A DNA stretch of 64,000 nucleotides, from assembly GCA_963971285.1 (NCBI GenBank), contig OZ020259.1, positions 1,240,001-1,304,000 of the forward strand, given 5' to 3'. Position numbers and translations under genes: made by a program. Below the pieces are notes generated by a model. The model searched no databases and was not told where the DNA came from. It worked only from the letters and a program-made list of their open reading frames with translations. This DNA comes from Astropecten irregularis (Eukaryota; Echinodermata; Asteroidea; Paxillosida; Astropectinidae). Within the stretch, counting starts at the first letter, position 1. The number at the start of each line of letters is the position of its first letter. Positions 22,901 through 29,304 of this stretch are shown here, in pieces.

Positions 22901-24703
22901 ATCCCCGGATGTCAGACAAACATTGACTCACAAACGTAGTGTACATGCACGTGCACACACACGCACGTTTGCATGGTTGCAATGTTTGTCTGAGATCCGG
23001 TGCTATTTTGAGAGCAAGTGCGGAGCGCTATTGACTGGGCCCAACCATTATGTAATTTTCTCTCCCTAAGAAAATAAGCTTATAAGTAAAACTAACCTCA
23101 GTTTCATGTTGGCCTCTACGGTGTTTAAATGGGCCATTGAGCCACCATACGGTTTGCCTGGAGTTCCCTCGACCATGTAGGCGCCGTACTCCGGCCTCCA
23201 AAGAGTTTTCAGGTCACCACTGTATCAATTTGTTGTTGTTGTTGTTATTGTTGTAAAAGATAAATAAATACGTAGACATTTATTAGTGAATGTGAAACAT
23301 GTTTCTGATAAACCAGTCTTCTATTACAATAGTGCTGGGTCTTGAGTGCTTTTCAACAGCCACAATAAAAACGGAAAATCGATCGCTACTTTACGTAGCA
23401 ATTTTCTGTTTAGCGATGGATTTGGGCTTTTTACAGCGATGATCGCAAAGCGTTAGTGAAATTGCTGTATTAAAGTGACGCAACTTGGCCAAAGTTCATA
23501 CAATATGTCACAGATATCGGACTGATGACCTTTAGCAGATTCTGCAAGTACTAGCTTCCCAACATGGGATAAGGGCTTTACAGTTAATACTCCAAGCAAA
23601 AACACATTTTATATACACCAAAAAAAAAAACTTGAAGAAGAAGAATTTAATGATGCTTAGAGTTAGGAGGGCCTGACATGTTTCAATCCTAGCAGGATCT
23701 TTATCGAAGGTTGAATGAAGATCCTGCTAGGCCCTCCTAACTCCAAGCATTTGACAAATTTCAGGTCATTATTTTGGCTGATGAGCAGTTTGCAGCCATT
23801 TACTACATGTATAGTTAATTGCTTGTATTAAGAATTGAATGAAATTTGTTTCGTACTTGGGATTATTCTCCTCCTGTTCTTGAAGGACCGGAAGAACTTC
23901 TTGAGCTTTAAGGGAGAGCTTCGCCGATTTGGCCTTGTGGTCCAACTGTACCAGCATGTACTCCACCTACAAAGATAGCATAGTACAAGCAGGCATGCAA
24001 ATGAGACTTAAATAACAAAAAACAAGGAAATTCCAAGCTTTACAAGACATAGCAGTGTTTTTTTTCTTTTATGTTTTCAATAGCATGAGTATGATGAGAA
24101 AAACGAGGAAATCAGCTGATCTGAGGAAAAGTTGCATGAAAGACTACCTTTAGTCAAACCAAAAACATTATACATGTATATCTACTGATTCTTGTATTTT
24201 TTGCCTCTTCTATATAGCAAGTCTTCAGCCAGGTTATGTGTACCATTATCTCAATGTTGTCTAAGTTTTGGACACAGGCCAATGATTTTCCGCGATTGCG
24301 GAAAACGGACAGAACTCGCAGAATCGGCTCCTCGAAACAGAAAACAGATTTTTAGGATGATAACATAAAATTTTATTGATTAAACACAGTTTAACCCGGA
24401 ATTGAAAAGTCAACATTTTGTCAACTTGTTCTTTTCCGTGCAAGCCAAATTTGTTTGTAACCTACACATGTATTTCCAAATAGTTCTAATCAAGACTTCA
24501 CTAGACACTAGCGTACAAATGAACGACTTATGGGACGATGGACTTACCTCATCACCCCATTTCAGCATGTCGCACGGCCGGTCTTTCAGCTTGTTGTACA
24601 AGTTCACAAACTGAATCAGGCCGTGCCGTCGGATGTACTCGTCGTGGCCATTTGCTTTGATCTCTTCCCACGACAGCGGCTTGCCCTGTGTTAGGAGTCC
24701 CAT
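4912..24703 (-). CDS. GCLC: Glutamate-cysteine ligase catalytic subunit, complete, 14 coding exons
   Basis: ATP-dependent joining of L-glutamate and L-cysteine, the rate-limiting cytosolic step of glutathione synthesis; normally partnered by the modifier subunit GCLM. Coding exons in transcript order: 24703-24548, 23966-23857, 23219-23097, 21610-21539, 11234-11118, 10293-10235, 9854-9640, 8747-8631, 8136-7998, 7323-7211, 6953-6756, 6354-6273, 6122-5919, 5135-4912. All junctions are GT-AG and the phases agree. The sum is 1929 nt, or 642 residues plus TGA (the vertebrate enzyme is 637). Seen: MGLLTQG start; KWGDE-VEYML metal-binding segment with E52 and E54; PEYGAYM and VEGTPG with E99 and E106; [14 protein letters not shown] with C257 at the cysteine that links to GCLM in vertebrates (the adjacent Cys is Ser here); [25 protein letters not shown]. 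The weakest donor follows exon 8 (GAG then gttcga). Intron 4 contains a GPCR array on the opposite strand. Gene identity is near certain; exon ends are read by eye. Confidence 0.97.
5383..5770 (+). repeat. tRNA-derived SINE (type S1), interrupted
   Basis: tRNA-like part ending gtttaattcccacctgagcc, then gcgcatgatttttttcacg. The tail resumes at 5711 (tatgcagtgcatatatatg, gagaagggcaaggcttat). A foldback element is inserted at 5486-5710. Confidence 0.75.
5486..5710. mobile_element. Foldback MITE (family A) inserted in the S1 SINE
   Basis: Ends ggcattttaatacg and cgtttcgtaaacgcc. CTGAG flanks both sides, matching the single ctgag of the uninterrupted SINE at 49,654. The interior carries caggctccggttcc and gagcctgagcctgagcctc as opposing arms. 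Confidence 0.8.
6540..6660. repeat. Inverted pair of S2 SINE ends
   Basis: A minus-oriented end (gactggagcgagatttgaac) is followed at once by a plus-oriented one (ctggttcgaatcccgctcca). Together they make a foldback in the GCLC intron between exons 11 and 12. Confidence 0.65.
7389..7690 (-). mobile_element. Non-LTR retrotransposon reverse-transcriptase C-terminus, fragment
   Basis: The minus-strand reading frame gives [20 protein letters not shown], then [12 protein letters not shown] and [20 protein letters not shown]. This is the conserved C-terminal tail of non-LTR element polymerases (W-x-GHV ... G-R-x-R-G-R-P/S-K-T-T-W). Only the extreme C-terminus remains. It sits in the GCLC intron between exons 9 and 10, in the same orientation as the host gene. 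Confidence 0.8.
7710..7790. repeat. (AAAC)n microsatellite
   Basis: About 20 uninterrupted aaac units next to the retrotransposon fragment; the ORFs across it are low-complexity artefacts. Confidence 0.95.
8205..8505. repeat. 48-bp minisatellite built from a GGCTAC/GGCTTC hexamer
   Basis: Units of about 48 bp (tgcatctacggctacggctt, then caactgtggctacagctaca). Six-base substructure keeps all frames open, so Ala/Val/Thr-rich ORFs appear on both strands. It lies in the GCLC intron between exons 8 and 9. Confidence 0.9.
8890..9220 (+). mobile_element. Non-LTR retrotransposon C-terminal fragment, degenerate
   Basis: Plus-strand translation gives [20 protein letters not shown], then [15 protein letters not shown], a stop, and further remnants ([18 protein letters not shown]) in other frames. 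The LNRLRTGxGRC...KWG pattern followed by a Cys-rich segment is the tail of non-LTR polymerases. Frameshifts and stops show it is dead. Located in the GCLC intron between exons 7 and 8. Confidence 0.75.
9222..9480 (+). repeat. SINE-like repeat (type S3)
   Basis: Contains ccttgggcaagacgctttgt, tgctcctcttcacccagg and ggtagcacgaggctgtatac. The same body occurs inverted at 1893-2165. Confidence 0.7.
9500..9610 (+). repeat. tRNA-derived SINE (type S2)
   Basis: A-box-like atagctcagttggtagagcg, a B-box-like caggttcgaataaaattc, then the family tail. The acceptor stem is not preserved, so this is not a functional tRNA. Confidence 0.65.
10499..11095. mobile_element. Family C MITE carrying an internal tandem repeat
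   Basis: Ends ttaaaggtggagtacaggat and cctttta(ataccaatcat). The middle (cgtgactcagatgtccga) is separated from its normal continuation (tttatgatttcatgtacatg) by about 300 bp of ggaggattcaggat-type repeats. Lies in the GCLC intron between exons 5 and 6. Confidence 0.65.
10735..10985. repeat. Tandem repeat of about 70 bp (ccactggaggattgtggagg)
   Basis: Four to five diverged units containing ctgtggaggattcagga, inside the family C element. Confidence 0.75.
11640..11961 (+). promoter_or_regulatory. Upstream block of the deleted GPCR unit 0
   Basis: The CCAAT box is at 11783, but the TATA-like position reads ccttctttaccatg, so the TATA-like element kept by the intact units is lost here, in line with decay of this copy. 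Confidence 0.5.
11962..12098 (+). pseudogene. GPCR pseudogene with large internal deletion (array unit 0)
   Basis: The first 28 codons match copy 2 ([19 protein letters not shown]...LTTAL). The sequence then jumps into the C-terminal coding end (cttcggcaaac ... cacagcttgatgcc), so about 0.8 kb covering TM1 to TM7 is missing. The remaining frame stops at 12082-12084. The junction carries a short duplication of cttcggcaaacaggg. The promoter block upstream and the 3' flank downstream are still recognisable. Confidence 0.9.
12561..12613 (-). pseudogene. GCLC exon-4-like copy a
   Basis: 53 nt between an AG acceptor (ttgaatcag) and a gtaag donor on the minus strand. Its frame reads [18 protein letters not shown], alignable with exon 4 [20 protein letters not shown]. 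It is 19 nt shorter than the real exon and not a multiple of three. The flanking intron sequence is also homologous. Confidence 0.75.
12820..13132 (+). promoter_or_regulatory. Shared upstream block of GPCR copy 1
   Basis: It contains a CCAAT box (12971, ccaatcagag) and a TATA-like cttatatgc about 30 bp further on (13002), followed by gagactggacagagcc and the catctgcatcaac segment that precedes each start codon. The same block, in order, precedes all units, so it is the likely basal promoter and 5' leader. Promoter function is inferred. Confidence 0.6.
13133..14071 (+). CDS. Intronless class A (rhodopsin-family) GPCR, array copy 1
   Basis: Predicted seven-pass plasma-membrane receptor of 312 residues; the ligand is unknown. 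The N-terminus begins MNSTDNGT with potential N-glycosylation sites. Family positions visible: N40 (TM1), D68 in TAADL (TM2), C96 at the top of TM3 and C174 in ECL2 (likely disulfide), DRY at 120-122, W148 (TM4), SWIP with W253 and P255 (TM6), C310 near the end as a possible palmitoylation site. The TM7 NPxxY motif is changed to N288-I-L-I-Y292, losing the proline. ICL3 is basic ([11 protein letters not shown], then PRRISTKS). The start is the first ATG after the shared promoter block and is matched by all paralogs. The gene lies inside GCLC intron 4 on the other strand. A melatonin/adenosine-like or aminergic-like origin is possible but not shown. Confidence 0.95.
   Translation: MNSTDNGTRDEMFVSEEYNYLYELNSVLQALNIVPIIVLNLLGLVVLRRANGIQDTTRMFMASLTAADLSNGIFCLIPNLTVTLSGGKWLLGDFLCIMYGILYNTFGAMMPLSLLLITIDRYIAIVYSLRYPSLITSQRAKVIIALSWTVTFIFYVIFSGIYSRYIDIGVASGCFSTQAVLLLTLTASLLVITLIIVLGLYMHILKVSQHQARRIAAQNQIGNPAGGPNAPRRISTKSATTVFIISGALCISWIPYITLLLLFSRGIASSNYLVVFIFFVTNANSWVNILIYYWRNKELRQTFHRLMPSCLS
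14409..14461 (-). pseudogene. GCLC exon-4-like copy b
   Basis: 53 nt with AG and gtaag ends. The frame reads [18 protein letters not shown]. It lies about 340 bp beyond the stop of GPCR copy 1. Confidence 0.75.
14685..15080 (+). pseudogene. Receptor-less array unit (flank-to-flank deletion scar)
   Basis: The upstream block of a GPCR unit (ccaatcagagtgcaatataa, tccttatatgc, gagactggacagaatcag) runs to about 14,912. It then joins directly, after accatttcag, to sequence that elsewhere lies about 0.4 kb downstream of the receptor stop (gccgtctgttaggg), followed by the usual ccccatccctcccccaag and the exon-4-like copy. The entire receptor coding region has been removed. Confidence 0.85.
14999..15060 (-). 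pseudogene. GCLC exon-4-like copy c (in the receptor-less unit)
   Basis: The core ttggattctgccaatgggaa and a gtaag donor are kept. The acceptor side is altered (an insertion around tgtatttgctttctaccgg), so this copy is the most decayed. Confidence 0.65.
15240..15555 (+). promoter_or_regulatory. Shared upstream block of GPCR copy 2
   Basis: The CCAAT box is at 15397 and tccttatatgc at about 15427, then a leader of about 120 bp to the ATG at 15556. Collinear with the block before copy 1. Confidence 0.6.
15556..16494 (+). CDS. Intronless class A GPCR, array copy 2
   Basis: 312 residues, clearly paralogous to copy 1. DRY, SWIP, the TM2 TAADLCNG segment and the ICL3 block ([17 protein letters not shown]) are kept. 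TM7 reads [13 protein letters not shown], again without the NPxxY proline. The differences concentrate in the N-terminus ([19 protein letters not shown]), ECL2 ([11 protein letters not shown]), TM5 and ECL3/TM7 ([14 protein letters not shown]). The deleted pseudogene at 11,962 has almost the same N-terminus, so those two are the closest pair. It is preceded by the shared CCAAT/TATA block and followed by a GCLC exon-4-like segment. Ligand unknown. Confidence 0.95.
   Translation: MNSTDNGTSDQMLILADYSQIYNLTTALYILNIVSIILLNILGLVVLHRAKGIQDTTRMFMASLTAADLCNGIFCLIPNLIVILSGGTWPLGEFLCIMYGIFCYTFGAMTALSLVLITIDRYIAIVHSLRYPSLITSRRAKVIIALSWILTFIVYVIVSGIFFKFRVIKTAPGCFSDKPVVLLTLSAYTVLMTLIIVLALYVHILKVSQHQARRIAAQNQIGNPAGRPNAPRRISTKSATTVFIISGALCLSWIPYVTLLLLISQNVPISTYAILFIYSLAHANSWVNVLIYYWRNRELRQTLHSLMPSCQS
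16899..16951 (-). pseudogene. GCLC exon-4-like copy d
   Basis: 53 nt with AG and gtaag ends. The core ttggatgctgccaatgggaa is followed by gacagtcctctggttag. Located after GPCR copy 2. Confidence 0.75.
17165..17494 (+). promoter_or_regulatory. Shared upstream block of GPCR copy 3
   Basis: The CCAAT box is at 17333, with gcaatataagacagacagg and tccttatatgc following. It carries a short insertion (ctgtgcaaacaagtcaaaac) shared with copy 4 only, which supports the pairing of copies 3 and 4. Confidence 0.6.
17495..18442 (+). CDS. Intronless class A GPCR, array copy 3
   Basis: 315 residues, starting [10 protein letters not shown]. The longer N-terminus ([16 protein letters not shown]) and ECL2 ([18 protein letters not shown]) are shared with copy 4 and unlike copies 1 and 2, giving two sub-types within the array. 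DRY, the TM6 SWIP motif and the ICL3 block are kept. TM7 is [13 protein letters not shown], without the proline. An additional in-frame ATG is not present upstream. The 3' flank carries a foldback transposon absent from the other units. Ligand unknown. Confidence 0.95.
   Translation: MFNSTDNGSSLLDQTEDSEQDRSLSDFASVLYVLNIIPIIVLNLLGLVVLRRANSIQDTTRMFMASLTAADLCNGIFCMIPNLTVNLSGGTWPLGEFLCITQGISCQTIGTMMPISLLLITIDRYIAIVHSLRYPSLITSRRAKVIIALSWTVTFIFSLGVSGIFSRFTIDGATFLCLSTNPSLVITFTACTLILSLIVILGLYVHILKVSQHQARRIAAQNQIGNPARGPNAPRRISTKSATTVFIISGALCLSWIPYVTLLMLILQNVPVSTYLTVFIFFLTHANSWVNVLIYYWRNKELRQTLHSLMPSCQS
18551..18700. mobile_element. Foldback element (family D) in the 3' flank of GPCR copy 3
   Basis: About 150 bp bounded by ggggtcgatttcac and atgaaatcgacccc. 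The interior is palindromic around cgtaactcgagttacgatcg. The corresponding flank of copy 1 reads taacacttctgaactgg without the element, giving an empty site; CTG is duplicated at the ends. Related copies lie at 45,470 and 54,373. Confidence 0.85.
18990..19042 (-). pseudogene. GCLC exon-4-like copy e
   Basis: 53 nt with AG (tgaattag) and gtaag ends. The frame reads [18 protein letters not shown], still open. Located after GPCR copy 3. Confidence 0.75.
19195..19512 (+). promoter_or_regulatory. Shared upstream block of GPCR copy 4
   Basis: The CCAAT box is at 19368, with a TATA-like ccttatatgcagc after it (here preceded by acaatt instead of acaggt). The leader is shorter than in the other units. 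Confidence 0.55.
19513..20466 (+). CDS. Intronless class A GPCR, array copy 4
   Basis: 317 residues, starting [10 protein letters not shown]; two adjacent ATGs, of which the second aligns with the paralogs. It is closest to copy 3 in the N-terminus and ECL2 ([18 protein letters not shown]). Differences include one extra arginine in ICL3 ([13 protein letters not shown]) and SWMPF in TM6 instead of SWIPY. TM7 is [13 protein letters not shown]. The stop codon TAA lies within a TTAA that is the target site of a MITE starting at the next base, so the native 3' UTR is displaced by about 380 bp although the reading frame is intact. Ligand unknown. Confidence 0.95.
   Translation: MMNSTDNGSSLSVKMDDSEQDRSLSDVTLVLYILNIVPIIVLNLLGLVVLRRANGIQDTTRMFMASLTAADLCNGIFCLIPNFIEGLSGGKWLLGEFLCITHGIFCQTIGTMMPISLLLITIDRYIAIVHSLRYPSLITSRRAKVIIALSWTVTFIFYVIGSGIFSRFTIDEVTFLCLSTNPSLVITFSACTLMLSLIVILGLYVHILKVSQHQARRIAAQNQIGNPAGGPNAPRRRISTKSVKTVFIITGTLCLSWMPFITFLFILIPQNILVYNYLIVLAYSLVQANSWVNILIYYWRNKELRQTFHRLMPSCQS
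20467..20840. mobile_element. TTAA-flanked MITE at the stop codon of GPCR copy 4
   Basis: 374 bp with 23-bp terminal inverted repeats (AGGCATTGCATACGTTTGG on the left; the right end is its complement with one change). TTAA is duplicated on both sides (20463-20466, 20841-20844). No transposase is encoded. The TTAA target suggests piggyBac-type mobilisation. Downstream, the usual GPCR 3' flank (taagtcctgactgactgaac) resumes. Confidence 0.9.
20999..21150. mobile_element. Foldback element related to family D
   Basis: Begins gggggccgatttcat and ends tttatgaaatcagcctc. The internal arms repeat gcgacgcgtcgc in both orientations. Confidence 0.65.
21183..21320. mobile_element. Foldback element (family E), partial
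   Basis: Carries gcaatgtttgtctgagatcc and ends in agtgcggagcgctattt, as in the full copy at 22,870. Confidence 0.6.
21539..21610 (-). CDS. GCLC: GCLC coding exon 4 (72 nt), source of the duplicated pseudo-exons
   Basis: This short exon encodes residues 130-154 ([19 protein letters not shown] then LTAFPR). It starts at phase 2 (AG|G) and ends at phase 2 (CCC AG|). The acceptor reads ttttccag and the donor gtaaag. It is needed to join exon 3 to exon 5 in frame and gives the expected family sequence. It lies just downstream of the last GPCR unit, and related 53-nt copies recur after each of the other units, so it marks the right-hand edge of the duplicated segment. Confidence 0.93.
22099..22460. 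mobile_element. MITE with long terminal inverted repeats
   Basis: The left end (tagtagatccttgtcatttg) is the inverse of the right end (caaatgacaaagatctactt), both reaching tataacac / gttatata. The interior is unique, about 270 bp, without coding capacity. Confidence 0.75.
22462..22625. mobile_element. Near-perfect foldback element
   Basis: Arms acaaataatgaatg / cattcattatttgt. A central hairpin contains ggtgacagatggactgttcc and its complement around ctcggcttcgcctcg. Abuts the previous element. Confidence 0.8.
22668..22750 (+). repeat. tRNA-derived SINE fragment (type S2)
   Basis: Keeps the B-box-like ggttcaaatcccgctccag followed by the family tail tcaatttttctctgttcac. Confidence 0.6.
22865..23040. 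mobile_element. Foldback element (family E)
   Basis: Terminal aatagcgctccgcactt and its complement aagtgcggagcgctatt. Internal gtcagacaaacattg and caatgtttgtctgag are inverted. Related copies at 45,795 and 53,131. Confidence 0.75.
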
Positions 24704-24728
24704 GATGACAATATCTGCTGGATGTTAT
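24704..24728 (-). other. GCLC: GCLC 5' UTR part of the first coding exon
   Basis: Upstream of the ATG on the minus strand a pyrimidine-rich stretch ends in tttatcgcag, which could be a 3' splice site. That would put an intron in the 5' UTR just before the start codon. This is read from the splice consensus only. Confidence 0.4.
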
Positions 24729-25380
24729 CTGCGATAAACTAAGAGAGAGGAAGGACAAAAAGACACAGCGGCATGTGAGTAGTTTCATGTCTTCTGATGA
24801 ACCCCTTCTGATTGGCAAATGAACAACGATAATTGACAACTTCGGCCTATTATCGGAAAGGATTTCACTGACATGACTGTGATGACCATTTAGCATTACA
24901 AAAAAGGAATATTTATCCTCCAAGTGCAAGAGTTAACGAAAAGAATTCCACTGATGACCATTACGGAAAAAGGATTAGGGCCTATAACTATATCCTCCAA
25001 GAGTTAACTTATTGGATACAAATTATGATGAACTTCAATCTCAGGTGTGGAAAACTTGGGTAGCATATCTGTAAAGTGAGTTTTACCGGGTTTTTTTACC
25101 TACAAATTGTACACTTTCAATATAGCGGCAGCCATTTTGCTCAAAACGCCCTCTGTTGGTTACATAACGTTAGAGTTGTGCACAAATTATGGTCATCAGT
25201 GGAATTCTTTCCGAGTTAACTTATTTGGATACAACTTCAATTAAAATCTCAAATGAACTTCAATCTCAGGTGTGACGTTAACATGTGGTTAACATGGTTA
25301 ATAGGCCTAAGTACTAGTCTTTGTTGGTGAAAACATACCCGGTTCAATTCCAAATCACAGCCTATCGATGTCAGCCTTAC

Positions 25381-25560
25381 CGTAACAACGTTTACAATCT
25401 CCCCCACCACACGCACACTTGGCCGGTCGGATCCACTTCCTTTGCCCGCTGGATGGGGCAGGCCGCCTGGTCGAGTATTTCTTGGCTGAAATTCACTGAA
25501 TCCCACAAGCAACTTGTTCTGCCAGACCCTCAATCCTCCCTCACTTGACTCCTCAGTAGA
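25381..25560 (-). other. Candidate untranslated first exon and promoter side of GCLC
   Basis: On the minus strand this segment is less AT-rich than its surroundings and ends in a good donor (ttacg then gtaaggctg) at 25381. It could splice to the acceptor at 24728. The upper limit and the transcription start are not visible. No clear TATA box or antioxidant response element was recognised. Confidence 0.3.
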
Positions 25561-25984
25561 ACTGCTGTATCATTGTTATTTATTTTACCCCGGGCGTAGA
25601 GTTTATCACAGCCATACAGAATTTTATTGACATAAAAACTTGCCATGTCACGGTGTCATTTTAATTCCGCATGAAAAAGGTCAACCTAGCTAGCTAGGTA
25701 GTCTAGTGCACGAGGGTTTTGTACACGTTGCACCATGGGCATGCACCGGACAAGTCGACCGCTGCGGGACAACTCGCCCTGACACAAGTCGACCGCAAAG
25801 ACAAACGAATCCGAGACGAGTCGACTCCATCTCTGCCGATACTTTAAGTTATAGCCTTTTGGCAGCTAGGTGGTGTACTACCTTTCATGCATATTACCGT
25901 CAGTCACGAATTCTTTCTGTATATTTTTGCCCATGGATCATCTGCATTTCTTTGACAAAAACCAAAGCATGAAATTGTCATAAA

Positions 25985-26425
25985 TGATAATTGGTAAAAG
26001 TGGATGGGATTCGCTATTAAAACAGATGACCAATCAGATGCCTTATGTGCTTTTTTTATGGAGAGTCAATTTGTGCGTAAACTCCCATAGACAATTTTGT
26101 GGCAAAAGTAGGATTCGCTACTAAAACAGTTGACCAATCAGATGCCTTGTGTGCTTTTCTTATGGAGGGTCAGTTTGTGTGTAAACTCCCATAGACAATT
26201 TTGTGGCAAAAGTGGGATTCGCCACTAAAACAGTTAACCAATCAGATGCCTTGCGTGCTTTCTTTATGGAGAGTCGGTTTGTGTGTAAACTCCCATAGAC
26301 AATTTTGTGGCAAAAGTGGGATTCGCTGCTAAAACAGTTGACCAATCAGATGCCTTGTGTGCTTTCCTTATGGAGGGTCAGTTTGTGTGTAAACTCCCAT
26401 AGACAATTTTGTGGCAAACGTGTGT
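25985..26425. repeat. 104-bp tandem repeat with CCAAT box, about four copies
   Basis: gtaaactcccatagacaatt recurs at 26077, 26181, 26285 and 26389, exactly 104 bp apart. Each unit includes accaatcagatgcctt. A solitary related unit lies at 27,358-27,440. Confidence 0.95.
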
Positions 26426-26439
26426 TCGCTACTACTAAT

Positions 26440-26745
26440 TTAAATTCCCAGTCCGGTGCCGACTTTTTTAGAAAACATGCAGTGAAAACCGTCCCACAGA
26501 ATTTCTTCAATTTGTTCACCATTATTTCTTATCTTTTAAAGATAAAAAAAAACATCTGTCGGTCGTTGCTTTTACAATTTGTTTTATTCTTGATAAATAC
26601 AGCATTTCATGCGGAATTGTGTTAACTGTAATGTTTCTATATCAGTATACCATCTTCCTGTAAGTTATATGTAAATCTGTGAACATTTCTGTTTTGGTTT
26701 CCTATCAATGTATGCTACTACCTTTAAGCACCAAAATAATAATTA
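26440..26745. mobile_element. Family C-like fragment
   Basis: Same body (aaatacagcatttcatgcgg, gtgaacatttctgttttgg), ending gctactacctttaa. Confidence 0.6.
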
Positions 26746-27238
26746 TTATGCTTAAAGGGATGGTACAGAATTGGTAAGACAAAATACACGTCATGATCAC
26801 AGAATCAAACAAAACTTACTTATAATGGTGATGACAGGAGAAAACTTCCCATGAATTTTTTTTTGTCTGAAATGCCATATTCGTTGAGAAATAAATGAAA
26901 CTATTTTCCGATTGGAATAAATCGCTTCGAAGCGTTTTATTCATTATTTTGTTGAAATGTGTAAACGGGTCTGCACTATTTTCTCGTGACCCAGATGGCT
27001 GATTGACCCCAAACTTCTACAGGTTTGTCAGTTAAGGTATATGATGGATTACATAATGTGCTTTCACTGTCAGCAACGGTTTGTCGCAAACACCAGTTCT
27101 GTACCATCCCTTTAAGAACCAAAAACCTTGGTAAAATCAGTGTGCCAGCCGCAACCCCCTTGTGAATGTTATGCTCAGCAAACAATTACAATGACCGAAT
27201 GGTCAAAGGCAGTAAACATCACATATCAAACTGGGGCC
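26727..27238. mobile_element. Family B MITE split by a TTAA-flanked family C element
   Basis: Family B sequence (ttaagcaccaaaata, then gaaccaaaaaccttgg and gttatgctcagcaaac) is interrupted at its cttaag by an element at about 26755-27112. That element ends agggatggtacagaattgg / ttctgtaccatccct, with TTAA on both sides. Confidence 0.75.
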
Positions 27239-27239
27239 T

Positions 27240-27340
27240 TTGGGAATTGGGGTTTGGGGTTTGGGTTTTGTAATTGGGTTTTGGAATTTGGGGTTTGGGA
27301 TTTTGGGGTTTGGGATTTTGGGGTTTGGGATTTGGGAAAA
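27240..27340. repeat. G/T-rich 15-bp minisatellite
   Basis: Units of about 15 bp, such as tttggggtttgggat; the run is G-rich and could form a quadruplex. Confidence 0.85.
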
Positions 27341-28194
27341 CAGCTTAGATGCATTCCGTGCTTTCCTTATGGAGAGTCAGTTTGTGTGTAAACTCCCATA
27401 TACAATTTTGTGGCAAAAGTAGGATTCACCAGTACCGGCAGTAGACCAATCAGCATCCTGAACAATCTAACCAATGAACGCAGGGATTCAACACTAGCCA
27501 ATTAAAACAGTTGTATTATGCTCTGGTGCAAAATATACGTAGCATATCCAATGAAAATCACTTTTGTAGGGCTTTTTTGGCGGGAATTAAATTGGCATAG
27601 GCCACTTTTGTTGTCGCATTTGTCTGCTTTATTATAGTCAGTAGATGGTATGTTATTGGCACAACGTATTCAAGTTGAGCGTGGTTGCCCATTGTGTGTG
27701 GTGAAAGTAATGACACACAATTAAACATATGCCGATTATTTGGGCCTATTCAACGGTAACTGGCCTGAACCGGTTCGAGTTGTAATCACTCCAACGTCCG
27801 AAATACAATGGCCACGCCCAAGGAATATGCAAATGAGCCACAGTAAGGATCGATTATCCAATGAAGTTGGCTGGATTGAATCGTTTGGTGATATTGAAGT
27901 ACCCCCAACATATATGATGATTACGTCATCATTACTATTTATGCCATCAGTCCTGGCATGCAAAATATAGAACCGTGTAATTTTCCAAAAACCTCAACAT
28001 CTCCGAAATAGAATGCCTAACTTGCCATGTAAGGTGTAACTCATATTTTAAACGATACCTCAAATAAAATTCCTTTCAAAACTTTGAAATTTGTGAGAGA
28101 AATGTTCAAAAGTGTGACTCGCGGAGAAATATCAGCGAGGTGGTTCGTCCCCCCAAAGAGCGCAATATACGAACCCCCTGTAATACCCACGCGT

Positions 28195-28260
28195 TACCGA
28201 GTATAAAACCATGAGCCTGGGCACTGCGTTATCATTCCGCAGTCAGAAGTCAGTCGGTGA
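28195..28260 (+). promoter_or_regulatory. TATA-containing start region
   Basis: cgagtataaaaccatgagcc at about 28,199 is a good TATA box in a locally GC-richer stretch. An octamer (atgcaaat) and ccacgccc lie about 380 bp upstream. Start-site use is inferred. Confidence 0.4.
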
Positions 28261-28881
28261 AGGTGTGTCGCTCGGGTGTGGCAACAATTCGCACGTGCTT
28301 TTGAGAAACAGCGGCGTTGGAGTCGAGGGATGGAAAACGTCAAGTCACCGGTCTTTGTTTCACCGTGTGTGTGTCACCGAGTGTGCTAGGATTCCACCGC
28401 CGTACCGCTCGGCTTGGCAAGCATGACGGACGCCGGCAGCAAGGCACACCCGAAGACAGACCCCCGTGCTAGGGAATTGCTTGAACTGTGCAATGTGCAT
28501 GGACTAATAATCGAACTGAGGAATCGAACTCTCCTGTTTGTTACAAATACAGGAACTTTTCATTCTGTTTCCCCCCCTGGGGCCGGGAACGGTTTCCACT
28601 ACTGGCACTAGTTACCCCCCTTGGGGCAGGGAATGAGTACGCGAAAAATATCAAGTTTTTGAGCTCCGTGAGGATCGAAGGAAACTTTGATTTTCCTTAA
28701 TTTTGACTGTGGAACTCCGAACACAAGATGAACTAAATTGTGCGTGGATATTGTGAACTGTTTCCATAGTGAAACATTGAGCACAAGATGAACTAAATTG
28801 TGCGTGGATATTGTGAACGTATTTTTGTCGAATGATCTGAATGACGAATTTTGGGATTTCAAGATTCAAGTTCAAGATGGG
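28230..28881 (+). other. Candidate first exon of an unknown plus-strand transcript
   Basis: The interval runs from the TATA box to a strong donor (aagatggg then gtaagtc) at 28881. It contains one ORF from ATG 28423 (MTDAGSKAHPKTDPRARELL then ELCNVHGLIIE...) ending at 28611. That ORF has coding-like codons at first but a degenerate end. I do not recognise the protein. It may be an upstream ORF of a long RNA, or a coding exon with an unseen splice site. Two copies of a roughly 40-bp segment (acaagatgaactaaattgtg) lie near the exon end. Confidence 0.3.
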
Positions 28882-29304
28882 GTAAGTCAATTACAAATCT
28901 GTTTTCCCCTGCAACTGTCCAACTCCCCAGAAACTTTGATTTCGCTCTCCATTAACATACTCGAAATGAACTTTGTTCATTTTGTTTACAAGTTAATTCA
29001 CCTGTCATGCCTGTGTTGCGTGCACGCGCACATGTGGCGCGTGCCGCGCGCTATGAGCACGTGTGTCATGTGTGTGGGCGTGGCCATAGCTCATTTAGAA
29101 GAATGCATGTCAGAACTCCCTAGTGCAAAATATTTACATGCTTTAGTAGGGACTTGGGGGATATTTTTGTGCAGTTTGCTGGGTCCGTCCATGATTATTG
29201 ATATAAACATTGTTGAACTTAATTCAACGAGAGGATTCTTGTGATTTCACTGTATATAAATGTAAGTTAAGGAGCATTTTCATTTTTTTTTCTTTGAGTC
29301 GCAT

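Noticed and set aside
25985..26425. Regularly spaced repeat resembling a CRISPR array
   Set aside because: The repeats are contiguous 104-bp units without unique spacers, in an animal genome.
27128..27422. Gly/Trp/Phe-rich ORFs
   Set aside because: They cross a G/T-rich 15-bp minisatellite and a MITE fragment; low complexity.
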